Below are positions 1 to 7,675 of a stretch of 64,000 nucleotides of DNA, piece after piece. Position numbers and translations under genes: made by a program. Numbering within the stretch: position 1 is the first letter of the stretch; every line of letters begins with the position of its first letter. Under the pieces are notes generated by a model that saw only the letters and a program-made list of their open reading frames with translations, had not been told where the DNA came from and did not search any database. Origin of the DNA: Rhizobiales bacterium 62-17 (GTDB lineage: Bacteria > Pseudomonadota > Alphaproteobacteria > Rhizobiales > Beijerinckiaceae); NCBI GenBank assembly GCA_001898965.1, contig MKVW01000009.1:946668-1010667 (forward strand), in the 5' to 3' direction.

Positions 1-2
1 TC

Positions 3-791
3 TCTTTCAGCCTCGATCATGCCGGCCCGATGTGCTGGACCGCCGAGGATTGCGCCTTGATGCTCGATGTCCTGGCAGGCCACGATCCACTTGATAATGC
101 CAGTGCCGATGTGGCGAAGCCCGATTTCTCCGGCATTGCGACGCCGGTGCACGGCCTCAAGATCGGCTTCGCCAGGGGCATGACCGAGGAAGCCGGCGTC
201 GAACCTGACGTGCGCGCCGCGCTCGATGACGCCCTGAAAGTGTTCGGCGATCTCGGTGCCGAAGTCGTCGATGTCTCCTTGGCGTCTTCGCTGGAATATG
301 CCGACGTCGGCACGACGATTTCGCGTTCCGAAGGCTATGCCATCCATGAACATGCGCTGACGCATACACCAGAAAAATTCGGCCAGAGTTTTCGCCAGCG
401 CATCGTGCCCGGCGCCTTCATCCGGGCCTGCGATTACGTCAACGCCATGCGCGAGCGCACGCGTTTGATCGCCGGGATTGCCGATGTGATGAAGAGCGTG
501 GATCTGATCGTCACGCCAAGCTGGGTGTCGGCGGCGCATCCGCTTGGAAAAGGCGCGCCGATGTCGCGGACGCGGCCCTCGTTCATGCGTCCGTTCAATG
601 TCACCGGATCGCCGGCGCTCTCCGTCTGCAGCGGCTTTAGCGCCGCCGGCCTGCCGCTCGCCATGCAGATTGTCGGCCGCCCGTTCGAGGATCATCTCGT
701 CTTGCGCGCTGGCTATGCCTTCGAACAGGCCACGCAATGGCGTCAACGCCGGCCGCAAGATCCAGCGCCGCTGTCGGAGGCGGCGCAGTAA
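3..791 (+). CDS. Amidase (amidase-signature family), C-terminal part
   Basis: Partial gene that enters from before the window; the first complete codon is at 3 and the frame reads SLDHAGPMCW, matching the GPM segment that follows the catalytic core in amidase-signature enzymes. The Ser-cisSer-Lys catalytic residues lie upstream and are not visible. The visible part has the usual C-terminal features: TAEDCALMLDVLAGHD, DLIVTPS, and the end motif FNVTGSPALSVCSGF..GLPLAMQIVGRPFED. It should hydrolyse an amide or a carbamoyl or acyl-amide substrate in the cytosol. It ends 1 bp from the convergent GntR gene. The dipeptide-type ABC transporter and cysteine hydrolase nearby suggest a shared amide-containing substrate, which is inference. 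Substrate unknown. Confidence 0.9.
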   Translation, partial: SFSLDHAGPMCWTAEDCALMLDVLAGHDPLDNASADVAKPDFSGIATPVHGLKIGFARGMTEEAGVEPDVRAALDDALKVFGDLGAEVVDVSLASSLEYADVGTTISRSEGYAIHEHALTHTPEKFGQSFRQRIVPGAFIRACDYVNAMRERTRLIAGIADVMKSVDLIVTPSWVSAAHPLGKGAPMSRTRPSFMRPFNVTGSPALSVCSGFSAAGLPLAMQIVGRPFEDHLVLRAGYAFEQATQWRQRRPQDPAPLSEAAQ

Positions 792-792
792 T

Positions 793-1524
793 TTACGGCG
801 CCACCGGTTGCGGTGGCGCGCTGCCGTCGGCACGTGCCATCGCAGCCGCATGGGCCGCCTGCATTTCATGTTCGCGCATGCGTTCGACGACGAACAGACC
901 AGCCTTGTAGATGTGCTCACGCGCCAAGGATTCCGCGCGCACCGCCTGCCGCTGGGTGATCGCCTCCAGAATGGTCACGTGTTCTTCATGCGCCTTGGCG
1001 ATGCGATTGAGATCGAAGCGCCGGAACATGGAGGAATAGACCAGCGGAATGCTGCGTGACTTGCGCAACAGCCACGCCAGATGGTCGTTATGCGCGGCTT
1101 CGAGAATGGCGCCGTGAAACCACGTGTTGATATGGCTCCAGAAGACGGTGACATCGGCTTCCCAGCGCCGCCGGCTCAACACCGCCTCGGTCTCGTCGAT
1201 GGCGCGCTGCATCAGGGCGCGTTGTGCCTCGGTGACGCCGTTTTCGACGGCTTGGCGTGTCGCGAGCCCTTCCAGCGCCGCGCGCGCCTCGAAAATGCCC
1301 AGCATCTGTTGCGCCGAATAGGTGCGCACCGAATAGCCGGCGTTCGGCATGTAATCGAGCAAGCCTTCGGAGGCGAGTTCCGACAGGGCCGCGCGGATCG
1401 GCGTGCGCGACACGCCGAACTCCGCCGCCAGATCGACTTCGTTCAATCGGCTGCCGGCGATATGATCGCCCCGAATGATGCTGTCGCGTAATTGCGTGCA
1501 AACTCGTTCCGCGCGCGTCGACAT
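793..1524 (-). CDS. GntR-family transcriptional regulator, FCD subfamily
   Basis: 243-residue regulator. The N-terminal winged helix (about 1-70) carries the GntR signature ..LNEVDLAAEFGVSRTPIRAALSELASEGLL. The C-terminal all-helical FCD domain (about 80-215) has the acidic/His pattern used for metal and effector binding (HINTWFHGAILEAAHND, KAHEEHVTILEAI, AREHIYKAG). An in-frame ATG lies 60 bases upstream at 1584, but the family begins near MSTRAERV, so 1524 is preferred. It is divergent from the ABC transporter genes and probably represses them and itself. The palindrome TGTATACA at 1650-1657 is a plausible operator. Effector unknown; FCD proteins usually sense small carboxylates or fatty acids. 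Confidence 0.9.
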   Translation of the reverse strand: MSTRAERVCTQLRDSIIRGDHIAGSRLNEVDLAAEFGVSRTPIRAALSELASEGLLDYMPNAGYSVRTYSAQQMLGIFEARAALEGLATRQAVENGVTEAQRALMQRAIDETEAVLSRRRWEADVTVFWSHINTWFHGAILEAAHNDHLAWLLRKSRSIPLVYSSMFRRFDLNRIAKAHEEHVTILEAITQRQAVRAESLAREHIYKAGLFVVERMREHEMQAAHAAAMARADGSAPPQPVAP

Positions 1525-1644
1525 CGCCTTCTCGTCCTTTTCACTTTGGCGCCGCCGGTCTTTCCCGTGTCGCCATCGCTGCAAACCTGCTCTCTCGCCG
1601 GGCGAAGTGCCACCAGAAATGACAAATGATCGTCCCGCGAGCAG

Positions 1645-1658
1645 TGTAATGTATACAC
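1645..1658. promoter_or_regulatory. Putative GntR operator (TGTATACA) in the 330-bp divergent region
   Basis: The gene-free stretch 1525-1854 separates gntR from the ABC transporter genes. It contains the perfect 8-bp palindrome TGTATACA at 1650-1657, flanked by TGTAA at 1645-1649. The same palindrome occurs twice upstream of the other FCD-GntR-linked oxygenase gene near 62.2-62.3 kb. No clear -35/-10 pair could be assigned here, and nothing else stands out in the stretch. Confidence 0.5.
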
Positions 1659-1854
1659 GATCGCGAGACCCATTCTGGTCGTTCAGCTCTGCGGCGGATT
1701 TCCAGGGAGTTTAGCATCAAACGAAGCTGAAATCTCTACCTCTGCGACCGCCTCGCTGACGATTGTATTATCGCGGGCTCGGGCAGCCTGAATTGGCACT
1801 CATGTTGCATTGCACTCCTGGCGCGCTGACCTGTGGTCCGCCGCCGGAGAAGTC

Positions 1855-2811
1855 ATGTGGTACTACGCCGCCCGACGCATCCTGATGAGCATTCCGATCG
1901 CGCTTGGCGTGACGGTCGTCTGCTACGCCCTCGTCCTCCTGGCGCCGGGCGATCCGATCCAGTCGCTGCTGCCGCCCGATGCCTCGCCCGAGGAGATCGC
2001 CTATCTCCGCAAGGTCTACGGCTTCGATAAGCCGATCCCAGTGCAATATCTCCTGTGGTTGCAGCGCGCTCTGTCGGGCGATCTTGGCATCTCATTGCAG
2101 ACCAACCGCCCGGTCATGCTGGAAGTGCTGAACGCGCTGTCCAACACTTTCGTCATTTCCGTCGGCGCGGTGCTACTCGCCTTCTCGCTGGCCTTCATCC
2201 TTGGCACAATCGCCGCCTATCACATCGGCAAGCCGGCGGATCGCATCGCCACCGGCGTCGCCGTTGTCGGTGTCAGCGTGCCGAACTATTGGCTCGGCAT
2301 CGTTCTTGTCATCGTCTTCGCGGTGAAGCTCGGTGTGCTGCCCGCGACCGGCATGGGATCGGCCGGCTCGTCGAGTTTCAGCATTTTCGACTGGAACCAG
2401 GCCAAATATGCGGTCCTGCCGATCCTGACCATGTCGCTGGTGCCGCTCGGCATCATCATGCGCACGACGCGCTCGGCCGTGGCCGAAGTGCTCAACAATG
2501 ATTTCGTGCAGATGCTGCGCGCCAAAGGTTTGGGGCCGCTCGCCGTGCTCCGGCATGCGATCTGGAATGCCTTGCCGCAGGTGTTGACGGTGATGGGCTT
2601 GCAGCTCGGCTATCTCGTCGGCGGCTCCATCCTGATTGAAACGATTTTCACCTGGCCGGGCACCGGCTTCCTGATGAGCAAGGCCATCCTCACCCGCGAC
2701 GTGCCGGTGTTGCAGGGTGCTATCCTGGTTCTCTCGCTCACCTTCGTCTCCATCAATCTCATGGTCGATTTGCTGCAGACGGCGGTCGATCCGCGCATCA
2801 AACGCGCCTGA
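1855..2811 (+). CDS. ABC transporter permease, dipeptide/oligopeptide type (DppB-like)
   Basis: 318-residue inner-membrane permease. It starts MWYYAARRILMSIPIALGVTVVCYALVLLAPGDP, the typical DppB/OppB N-terminus. Six hydrophobic segments and the EAA loop (FVQMLRAKGLGPLAVLRHAIWNALPQV), which contacts the ATPase, are visible. An upstream in-frame ATG at 1810 is less likely; the start at 1855 has a GGAG ribosome-binding site about 7 bases before it and matches the family N-terminus. First gene of a five-gene run (permease, permease, ATPase, ATPase, cysteine hydrolase). No solute-binding protein gene lies in the run. Substrate could be a peptide, amide, nickel complex or opine-like compound. Confidence 0.92.
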   Translation: MWYYAARRILMSIPIALGVTVVCYALVLLAPGDPIQSLLPPDASPEEIAYLRKVYGFDKPIPVQYLLWLQRALSGDLGISLQTNRPVMLEVLNALSNTFVISVGAVLLAFSLAFILGTIAAYHIGKPADRIATGVAVVGVSVPNYWLGIVLVIVFAVKLGVLPATGMGSAGSSSFSIFDWNQAKYAVLPILTMSLVPLGIIMRTTRSAVAEVLNNDFVQMLRAKGLGPLAVLRHAIWNALPQVLTVMGLQLGYLVGGSILIETIFTWPGTGFLMSKAILTRDVPVLQGAILVLSLTFVSINLMVDLLQTAVDPRIKRA

Positions 2812-2841
2812 GCCTCAGGCGGAACATGACAAGGACGTAGA

Positions 2842-3741
2842 ATGACGGACGTCAGTGCTTTCCGCCTTCCTCTCTTCCGGCGAAAACGTGAAGCGCGGGA
2901 AGTGCGTGGCTACTGGGCTTCGGTCGCCAACCGTCTGCGCTACGACTATGTCACGCTGTTCTTTCTCGCCATCATCCTGACCATCGTTCTGCTGTCGATC
3001 TTTGCGCCGCTGCTGGCACCATTCGATCCCACGAAAACCAGCATGGCCTATCGGATGAAACCGATGGGCTTTCGCAATTTCATCCTCGGCACCGACGAAT
3101 TAGGCCGCGACATGCTTTCGCGCCTGCTTTGGGGCGGGCGCACGTCACTGATGATGGGGCTCGTGCCGGTGGCGGCAGCAACCGTCATTGGTGGTCTGCT
3201 TGGTGTCATCGCCGGCTTTCGCGGCGGCTGGGTCAACAGCGCCATCATGCGCACGATGGATGTCTTCTACGCCTTTCCGTCCGTTCTACTGGCGGTGGCG
3301 ATCTCGGGCACTTTGGGCGGCGGCAGCAAGAACGGCATGATCGCCCTGACCCTGGTGTTCATCCCCTCGATCTGCCGCATCGCCGAATCCGCCACCACCC
3401 AGGTGCGCAGCCTCGATTTCGTCGAAGCCGCGCGCGCCAGCGGCGCCTCCACCTTGTCGATCATCTGGCATCACATTCTCGGCAATGTGCTGGGGCCGGT
3501 CTTCATCTTCGCGTCGAGCATGATCTCCGTTTCCATCCTGCTTGGTTCCGGTCTGTCCTTCCTTGGGCTTGGTGTCGAACCGCCGACACCGGATTGGGGC
3601 CTGATGCTCTCCACCCTGCGAGCCGGCATCTATGTGCAGCCCCTGGTCTGCGCGCTGCCCGGCGTCGCCATCTTCATCACGTCGCTGTCGTTCAACCTGG
3701 TCAGCGACGGGCTACGTCAGGCCATGGATGTCAAAGCATGA
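2842..3741 (+). CDS. ABC transporter permease, dipeptide/oligopeptide type (DppC-like)
   Basis: 299-residue partner permease. The family's N-terminal extension precedes the first membrane helix (YVTLFFLAIILTIVLLSIFAPLLAPFDP). The motif FILGTDELGRDMLSRLLWGGRTSL is diagnostic of DppC/OppC. The EAA loop reads EAARASGASTLSIIWHHILGNV. It follows the DppB-like gene by 30 bp and overlaps the next ATPase gene by 4 bp (ATGA), so translation is probably coupled. It should form a heterodimeric pore with the upstream permease. Confidence 0.93.
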   Translation: MTDVSAFRLPLFRRKREAREVRGYWASVANRLRYDYVTLFFLAIILTIVLLSIFAPLLAPFDPTKTSMAYRMKPMGFRNFILGTDELGRDMLSRLLWGGRTSLMMGLVPVAAATVIGGLLGVIAGFRGGWVNSAIMRTMDVFYAFPSVLLAVAISGTLGGGSKNGMIALTLVFIPSICRIAESATTQVRSLDFVEAARASGASTLSIIWHHILGNVLGPVFIFASSMISVSILLGSGLSFLGLGVEPPTPDWGLMLSTLRAGIYVQPLVCALPGVAIFITSLSFNLVSDGLRQAMDVKA

Positions 3742-4823
3742 GCGCTTTCGATTTCATCGGTGCCGATTTGATCTCCCAGGAGGAGCCTCAGGCCGCAAGC
3801 CTGGACGAACGCGATCGCGGCGGCAAGCAGCAGCCGATGCTGATCGTCAACGGCCTGCGCAAATATTTCCCGATCCGCAGCGGCATTCTGCAACGCCATG
3901 TCGGTGACGTGAAAGCCGTCGACGATGTCTCCTTCTCCGTGTTGAAAGGCGAGACCTTAGGGATTGTCGGCGAGTCCGGCTGCGGCAAGTCGACCCTCGC
4001 GCGTCTACTGATGCATCTTATTCCAAGCGACAGCGGCGAGATGATTTTCGACGGCGATCCGGTCGGCGGCATGCGCGGCCTGTCCTTGCGCGATCTGCGC
4101 CGTAACATGCAGATGGTCTTTCAGGACAGCTATTCTTCTCTTAACCCGCGCCTGCCGGTCCAGGATTCGGTGGCTTACGGCCCGCGCGTTCATGGCATGA
4201 GCCGCACCGATGCCATGGATCTGGCCTGCGATCTGCTCGATAAAGTGGGCCTGCGCGCCGCCATGTTCGGCGCCCGCTATCCCCATGAACTGTCGGGCGG
4301 CCAAAAGCAGCGCGTCAATATCGCGCGCGCCTTGGCGCTCAACCCGCGCATGATCATTCTCGATGAAGCAGTGTCGGCGCTGGACAAATCGGTCGAAGCA
4401 CAGGTGCTCAATCTGCTCGGCCATCTCAAGCGCGAATTCAATCTGACTTACGTATTCATCTCGCACGATCTCAACGTCGTCCAATACATCTCCGATCGCG
4501 TGCTGGTGATGTACCTCGGCCAGGTCGTCGAAATCGGCTCGGTCGATGCGATCTACGATACGCCTTTGCATCCCTATTCCAGAGCTTTGCTCGACTCGCG
4601 TCTGTCGATGGATCCGGATGATCGGATGACCGAGCCGCCGATCAGCGGCGATCCTCCTAATCCGGTGAATCCACCGTCAGGATGCCGGTTCCGTACCCGC
4701 TGCGCTTTCGCCGAGACGGTCTGTGCCGCGGAGGCGCCATCGCTGTCGCAGGCTGGTCCCGATCATTTCGTCGCCTGTCACATGGTGCGCCGGGGTTCCG
4801 GCCATAGCCGGCTGTTGAGCTGA
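3738..4823 (+). CDS. ABC transporter ATP-binding protein (DppF/OppF-like)
   Basis: 361 residues. The start is the ATG inside the ATGA overlap with the permease gene. After a short N-terminal extension comes the DppF-type opening LIVNGLRKYFPIRSGILQR, Walker A GESGCGKST, signature LSGGQKQR, Walker B MIILDEAVSALD and H-loop ISHDL. The C-terminal oligopeptide-transporter extension contains GCRFRTRCAFA. It would power uptake with the following DppD-like ATPase. Unusually, this F-type subunit comes before the D-type one; the order is normally D then F. It overlaps the next gene (TGATG). Confidence 0.92.
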   Translation: MSAFDFIGADLISQEEPQAASLDERDRGGKQQPMLIVNGLRKYFPIRSGILQRHVGDVKAVDDVSFSVLKGETLGIVGESGCGKSTLARLLMHLIPSDSGEMIFDGDPVGGMRGLSLRDLRRNMQMVFQDSYSSLNPRLPVQDSVAYGPRVHGMSRTDAMDLACDLLDKVGLRAAMFGARYPHELSGGQKQRVNIARALALNPRMIILDEAVSALDKSVEAQVLNLLGHLKREFNLTYVFISHDLNVVQYISDRVLVMYLGQVVEIGSVDAIYDTPLHPYSRALLDSRLSMDPDDRMTEPPISGDPPNPVNPPSGCRFRTRCAFAETVCAAEAPSLSQAGPDHFVACHMVRRGSGHSRLLS

Positions 4824-5851
4824 TGGAGATGCCGATGCAACTCGATCTTGCCGTGGAAGACCGAAAGCCAGTCACGTTTGCGGAGGTATCAGAACCTCTG
4901 GTCGAGGTGCGCGACCTCTCGGTGAAATTCGTCAGCCGCGAGGCGGTGAACAGAGCGGTCAATGGCGTCAGCTTTTCCCTGGCGCCAAGCGAAGTGCTCT
5001 GCATCATCGGTGAATCGGGCTCCGGCAAATCCGTCACTATGCGGGCGCTGATGAAACTGCTGCCGCCCAAGCGCACCGTCATTGAAGGCGGCATGCGCGT
5101 CGGCCCCCATGACATCGTTAAGATGCGCGAAGCGGATATGCGGGCGGTGCGCGGCTCCGCCATATCGATGATCTTTCAGGAGCCGATGACGGCGCTCGAT
5201 CCGGTCTACACCATTGGCGACCAGATCGCCGAAACCGTGATGCGACACCAGAAGATCGGTCGCGGCGCGGCGATGGAGCGGGCGCTCGAACTTTTGAAAT
5301 TGGTGCGTGTGCCTTCGCCCGAGCGGCGGCTGAAGGCCTATCCGCATGAACTCTCCGGCGGTCTGCGCCAGCGCGCCATGATCGCGGTGGCGCTGTCGTG
5401 CAATCCACAGCTTCTCTTGGCCGACGAGCCGACGACGGCGCTCGATGCCACGGTTCAGATTCAGGTTCTCGTCCTGCTGCGTCGCCTGCAGCAGGAACTG
5501 GGCATGGCTGTCATCTTCGTCACCCACGATCTTGGTGTCGCGGCACAGATCGCCGACAAAGTGGCGGTGATGTATGCCGGTCGCATCGTCGAATATGGCG
5601 CGGTGGCCGATGTGATGATGAAACCGCGCCATCCCTACACCGTCGGCATGCTGGCCTCCACCGTGCATGGCCATATGCGCGGACATGACATCGATGCCAT
5701 TCCCGGCAGCCCACCCGATCTCAGAAAACCGATTGTTGGCTGCAGTTTCGCGCCGCGCTGCAAGGTGGTGTCGGCCGTCTGCCAGACCCATTCTCCACCC
5801 ACAAAGAGCTTCGGCAATGGACAATATGCGGCCTGTTTCCATGCCGAATAG
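4823..5851 (+). CDS. ABC transporter ATP-binding protein (DppD/OppD-like)
   Basis: 342 residues; an alternative start lies at 4832. Walker A GESGSGKSVTMRAL, Q-loop MIFQEPMTALDP, signature LSGGLRQR, Walker B LLLADEPTTALD and H-loop VTHDLGV are all intact. The C-terminal extension ends GCSFAPRCKVVSAVC..H, the cysteine-containing region typical of DppD/OppD. It pairs with the upstream DppF-like subunit on the cytoplasmic face of the permeases. The cysteine hydrolase follows after 45 bp. Confidence 0.92.
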   Translation: MEMPMQLDLAVEDRKPVTFAEVSEPLVEVRDLSVKFVSREAVNRAVNGVSFSLAPSEVLCIIGESGSGKSVTMRALMKLLPPKRTVIEGGMRVGPHDIVKMREADMRAVRGSAISMIFQEPMTALDPVYTIGDQIAETVMRHQKIGRGAAMERALELLKLVRVPSPERRLKAYPHELSGGLRQRAMIAVALSCNPQLLLADEPTTALDATVQIQVLVLLRRLQQELGMAVIFVTHDLGVAAQIADKVAVMYAGRIVEYGAVADVMMKPRHPYTVGMLASTVHGHMRGHDIDAIPGSPPDLRKPIVGCSFAPRCKVVSAVCQTHSPPTKSFGNGQYAACFHAE

Positions 5852-5896
5852 CTGAAATCCCGGCCGCGACAGGGGTTATCAAACCAAGGAGACCAC

Positions 5897-6610
5897 GTGA
5901 TGCATGAATTCACGATGCCGCAATGGGCCATTGATCGCGTCAAGCAACGCCGCGAGAAAATACACGTCTTCGACGACATGGTGCCAAGCCGGACGGCGCT
6001 CGTCGTCGTCGATCTGCAAAACGGTTTCATGGTTCCCGAACACACGCCGATGCCCGTGGCGACGGCGATCGGCACGGTTCCGAAAGTCAATCAACTGGCG
6101 GCGACGCTCCGCAAGACCGGCGGCAAGGTATTCTGGATCAAGAACACTATCGACGAAAGCAATCTGGAAAGCTGGTCGAACTGGTTCGCCATGGGCAAGC
6201 CGGCGATGAAGGCGCAGCGCGTCGAAACCTTCAAGGATGGCGCGCCGGGCCATGACATCTATGCGGATCTGGAGGTGAAACCGGAAGACGAGATCGTCAA
6301 GAAATTCCGCTTCAGCGCCTTCCTGCCGGAATCTTCCGACATCGCCGAGCGTCTGCGTGCACAGGGCTACGATACGGTGCTGATCGTCGGCACCGTCACC
6401 AACGTCTGCTGCGAATCCTCGGCGCGCGACGCGATGATGATGAATTTCAAGACGATCATGGTCAGCGACGGCAACTCCGCCTTCAGCGATCATGAACACA
6501 CGGCGACCCTGGCGGCGTTCTATTCCATCTTCGGCGACGTGATGGAGACCGACGAGGTCTGCATGCTGCTGGAGCGGAATGCCGGCGCCCTGCCGATCGC
6601 CGCGGAATAA
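5897..6610 (+). CDS. Cysteine hydrolase, isochorismatase-like family
   Basis: 237 residues from GTG 5897 (an ATG follows at once at 5900). The isochorismatase-like fold shows the full catalytic triad: Asp39 in VVVDLQNGF, Lys136 in KKFRFSAF, and Cys171 in GTVTNVCCESSARDAMM, preceded by the cis-peptide turn. Family members hydrolyse C-N bonds in ureido, carbamoyl or amide compounds (N-carbamoylsarcosine, ureidoacrylate, biuret, maleamate). Downstream of an ABC importer and near an amidase, it probably acts on the imported amide, which is inference. Ribosome-binding site AAGGAG at about 5886. Exact substrate not assignable. Confidence 0.88.
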   Translation: MMHEFTMPQWAIDRVKQRREKIHVFDDMVPSRTALVVVDLQNGFMVPEHTPMPVATAIGTVPKVNQLAATLRKTGGKVFWIKNTIDESNLESWSNWFAMGKPAMKAQRVETFKDGAPGHDIYADLEVKPEDEIVKKFRFSAFLPESSDIAERLRAQGYDTVLIVGTVTNVCCESSARDAMMMNFKTIMVSDGNSAFSDHEHTATLAAFYSIFGDVMETDEVCMLLERNAGALPIAAE

Positions 6611-6632
6611 CTCGTTCTCGAAAGTGAACCGA

Positions 6633-6652
6633 CCGCCGGTTCCATCCGGCGG
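6633..6652. terminator. Short GC hairpin between convergent genes
   Basis: Perfect 7-bp inverted repeat CCGCCGG (6633-6639) and CCGGCGG (6646-6652) with a 6-base loop, between the convergent cysteine hydrolase and TRAP binding-protein genes. No T-run on either side, so termination function is uncertain. Confidence 0.35.
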
Positions 6653-6663
6653 CCGGCGATTGA

Positions 6664-7659
6664 TCAGGCGACGTTGCGCACGGCGTTGATCTTGTCGGCG
6701 CCGCCGACAATTCCGGCGAAATCCTGCCACACGCCCTGGGCGCCTTTCTGCCAGTCTTCGAAGGCCTCCGGCTTCAGCAGTTTGCCGCCCTTGGCGAGCG
6801 CCGTTTGCACGGAGGTCGTCTCGTCTTCGACGATGAGCTGATTGAAATAGAGCGCGCCTTCGCGGGAGGCTTCGGTCAGCGCTGCCTTTTCGTCGGCATC
6901 GAGCTGGTTCCAGAAGCCACGCGCATAATAGATCACGCCGGAGGCCCAGATATGGCCGGTTTCCGTCATGTTGGGCACGACTTCATAAAGCTTAAAACCG
7001 GCATAGGCGGATTTCGTCAGATCCATCGCATCGGCGACGCCGGTCGCCAGCGCGTTATAGGTTTCGGTGATCGGAATGCCGACCGGGATCGTCCCGAAGG
7101 CGCTCCACAATTTGGTGTGCAGCGGGCTCTGGATGACGCGGATCTTCTTGCCCTTGAGTTGATCCGGCCGGGTGACGGGTTCCTTGGTCAGGAGATGGCG
7201 CGCGCCGTAATTGATGAAATCGCCGACGACGAACTGCTGGGCGGCGAGTTTATCCTTCAAGCCGGCACCGGTATCGCCGCTCACCACTTTGCGCACGTGG
7301 TCGGCGTCGCGGAACAGGAAAGGCAGATCGAGAATTTGCAATTCCGGCACCCAACCGGTCAGGGAGGAGACAGTCGAGAGGCTGGCCTGGACGGAGCCCA
7401 GGCGCACGCCTTCGGCCACTTCCTTCTCGCCGCCGAGTGCACCGCTCTTGACGATGTTGAACTTGAAGCGGCCGGGCAGTTTCGCCTCGACCAGTTCGCC
7501 GATCTTCACCCAGATCTTCGTCTCGGGCTTGTCGTCGCCGAACAGCGACGCGACGGTGACGTTACGCGTGCGAGCGCTGGCTGTGTTGACGAAACCGGGC
7601 GCAGCCAGCGTGGCGCTGGCGGCGGAGAGTTTGAGGAGCGTACGGCGATTGAGATTCAT
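6664..7659 (-). CDS. TRAP transporter solute-binding protein (DctP family)
   Basis: 331 residues. The N-terminus MNLNRRTLLKLSAASATLAAPGFVNTASA is a signal peptide with twin arginines, so Tat export to the periplasm is possible. The mature part has DctP features: KIGELVEAKLPGRFKFNIVKSGALGGEKEVAEGVRLGSV and the region LKGKKIRVIQSPLHTKLWSAFG, whose Arg normally holds the carboxylate of the ligand. It lies directly downstream of the fused DctQM permease and should feed it. Ligand unknown; an organic acid or sulfonate would fit the adjacent SsuD-like enzyme. Ribosome-binding site AAGGA before ATG 7659. Confidence 0.93.
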   Translation of the reverse strand: MNLNRRTLLKLSAASATLAAPGFVNTASARTRNVTVASLFGDDKPETKIWVKIGELVEAKLPGRFKFNIVKSGALGGEKEVAEGVRLGSVQASLSTVSSLTGWVPELQILDLPFLFRDADHVRKVVSGDTGAGLKDKLAAQQFVVGDFINYGARHLLTKEPVTRPDQLKGKKIRVIQSPLHTKLWSAFGTIPVGIPITETYNALATGVADAMDLTKSAYAGFKLYEVVPNMTETGHIWASGVIYYARGFWNQLDADEKAALTEASREGALYFNQLIVEDETTSVQTALAKGGKLLKPEAFEDWQKGAQGVWQDFAGIVGGADKINAVRNVA

Positions 7660-7675
7660 GATCCTTGGTCCTTGA

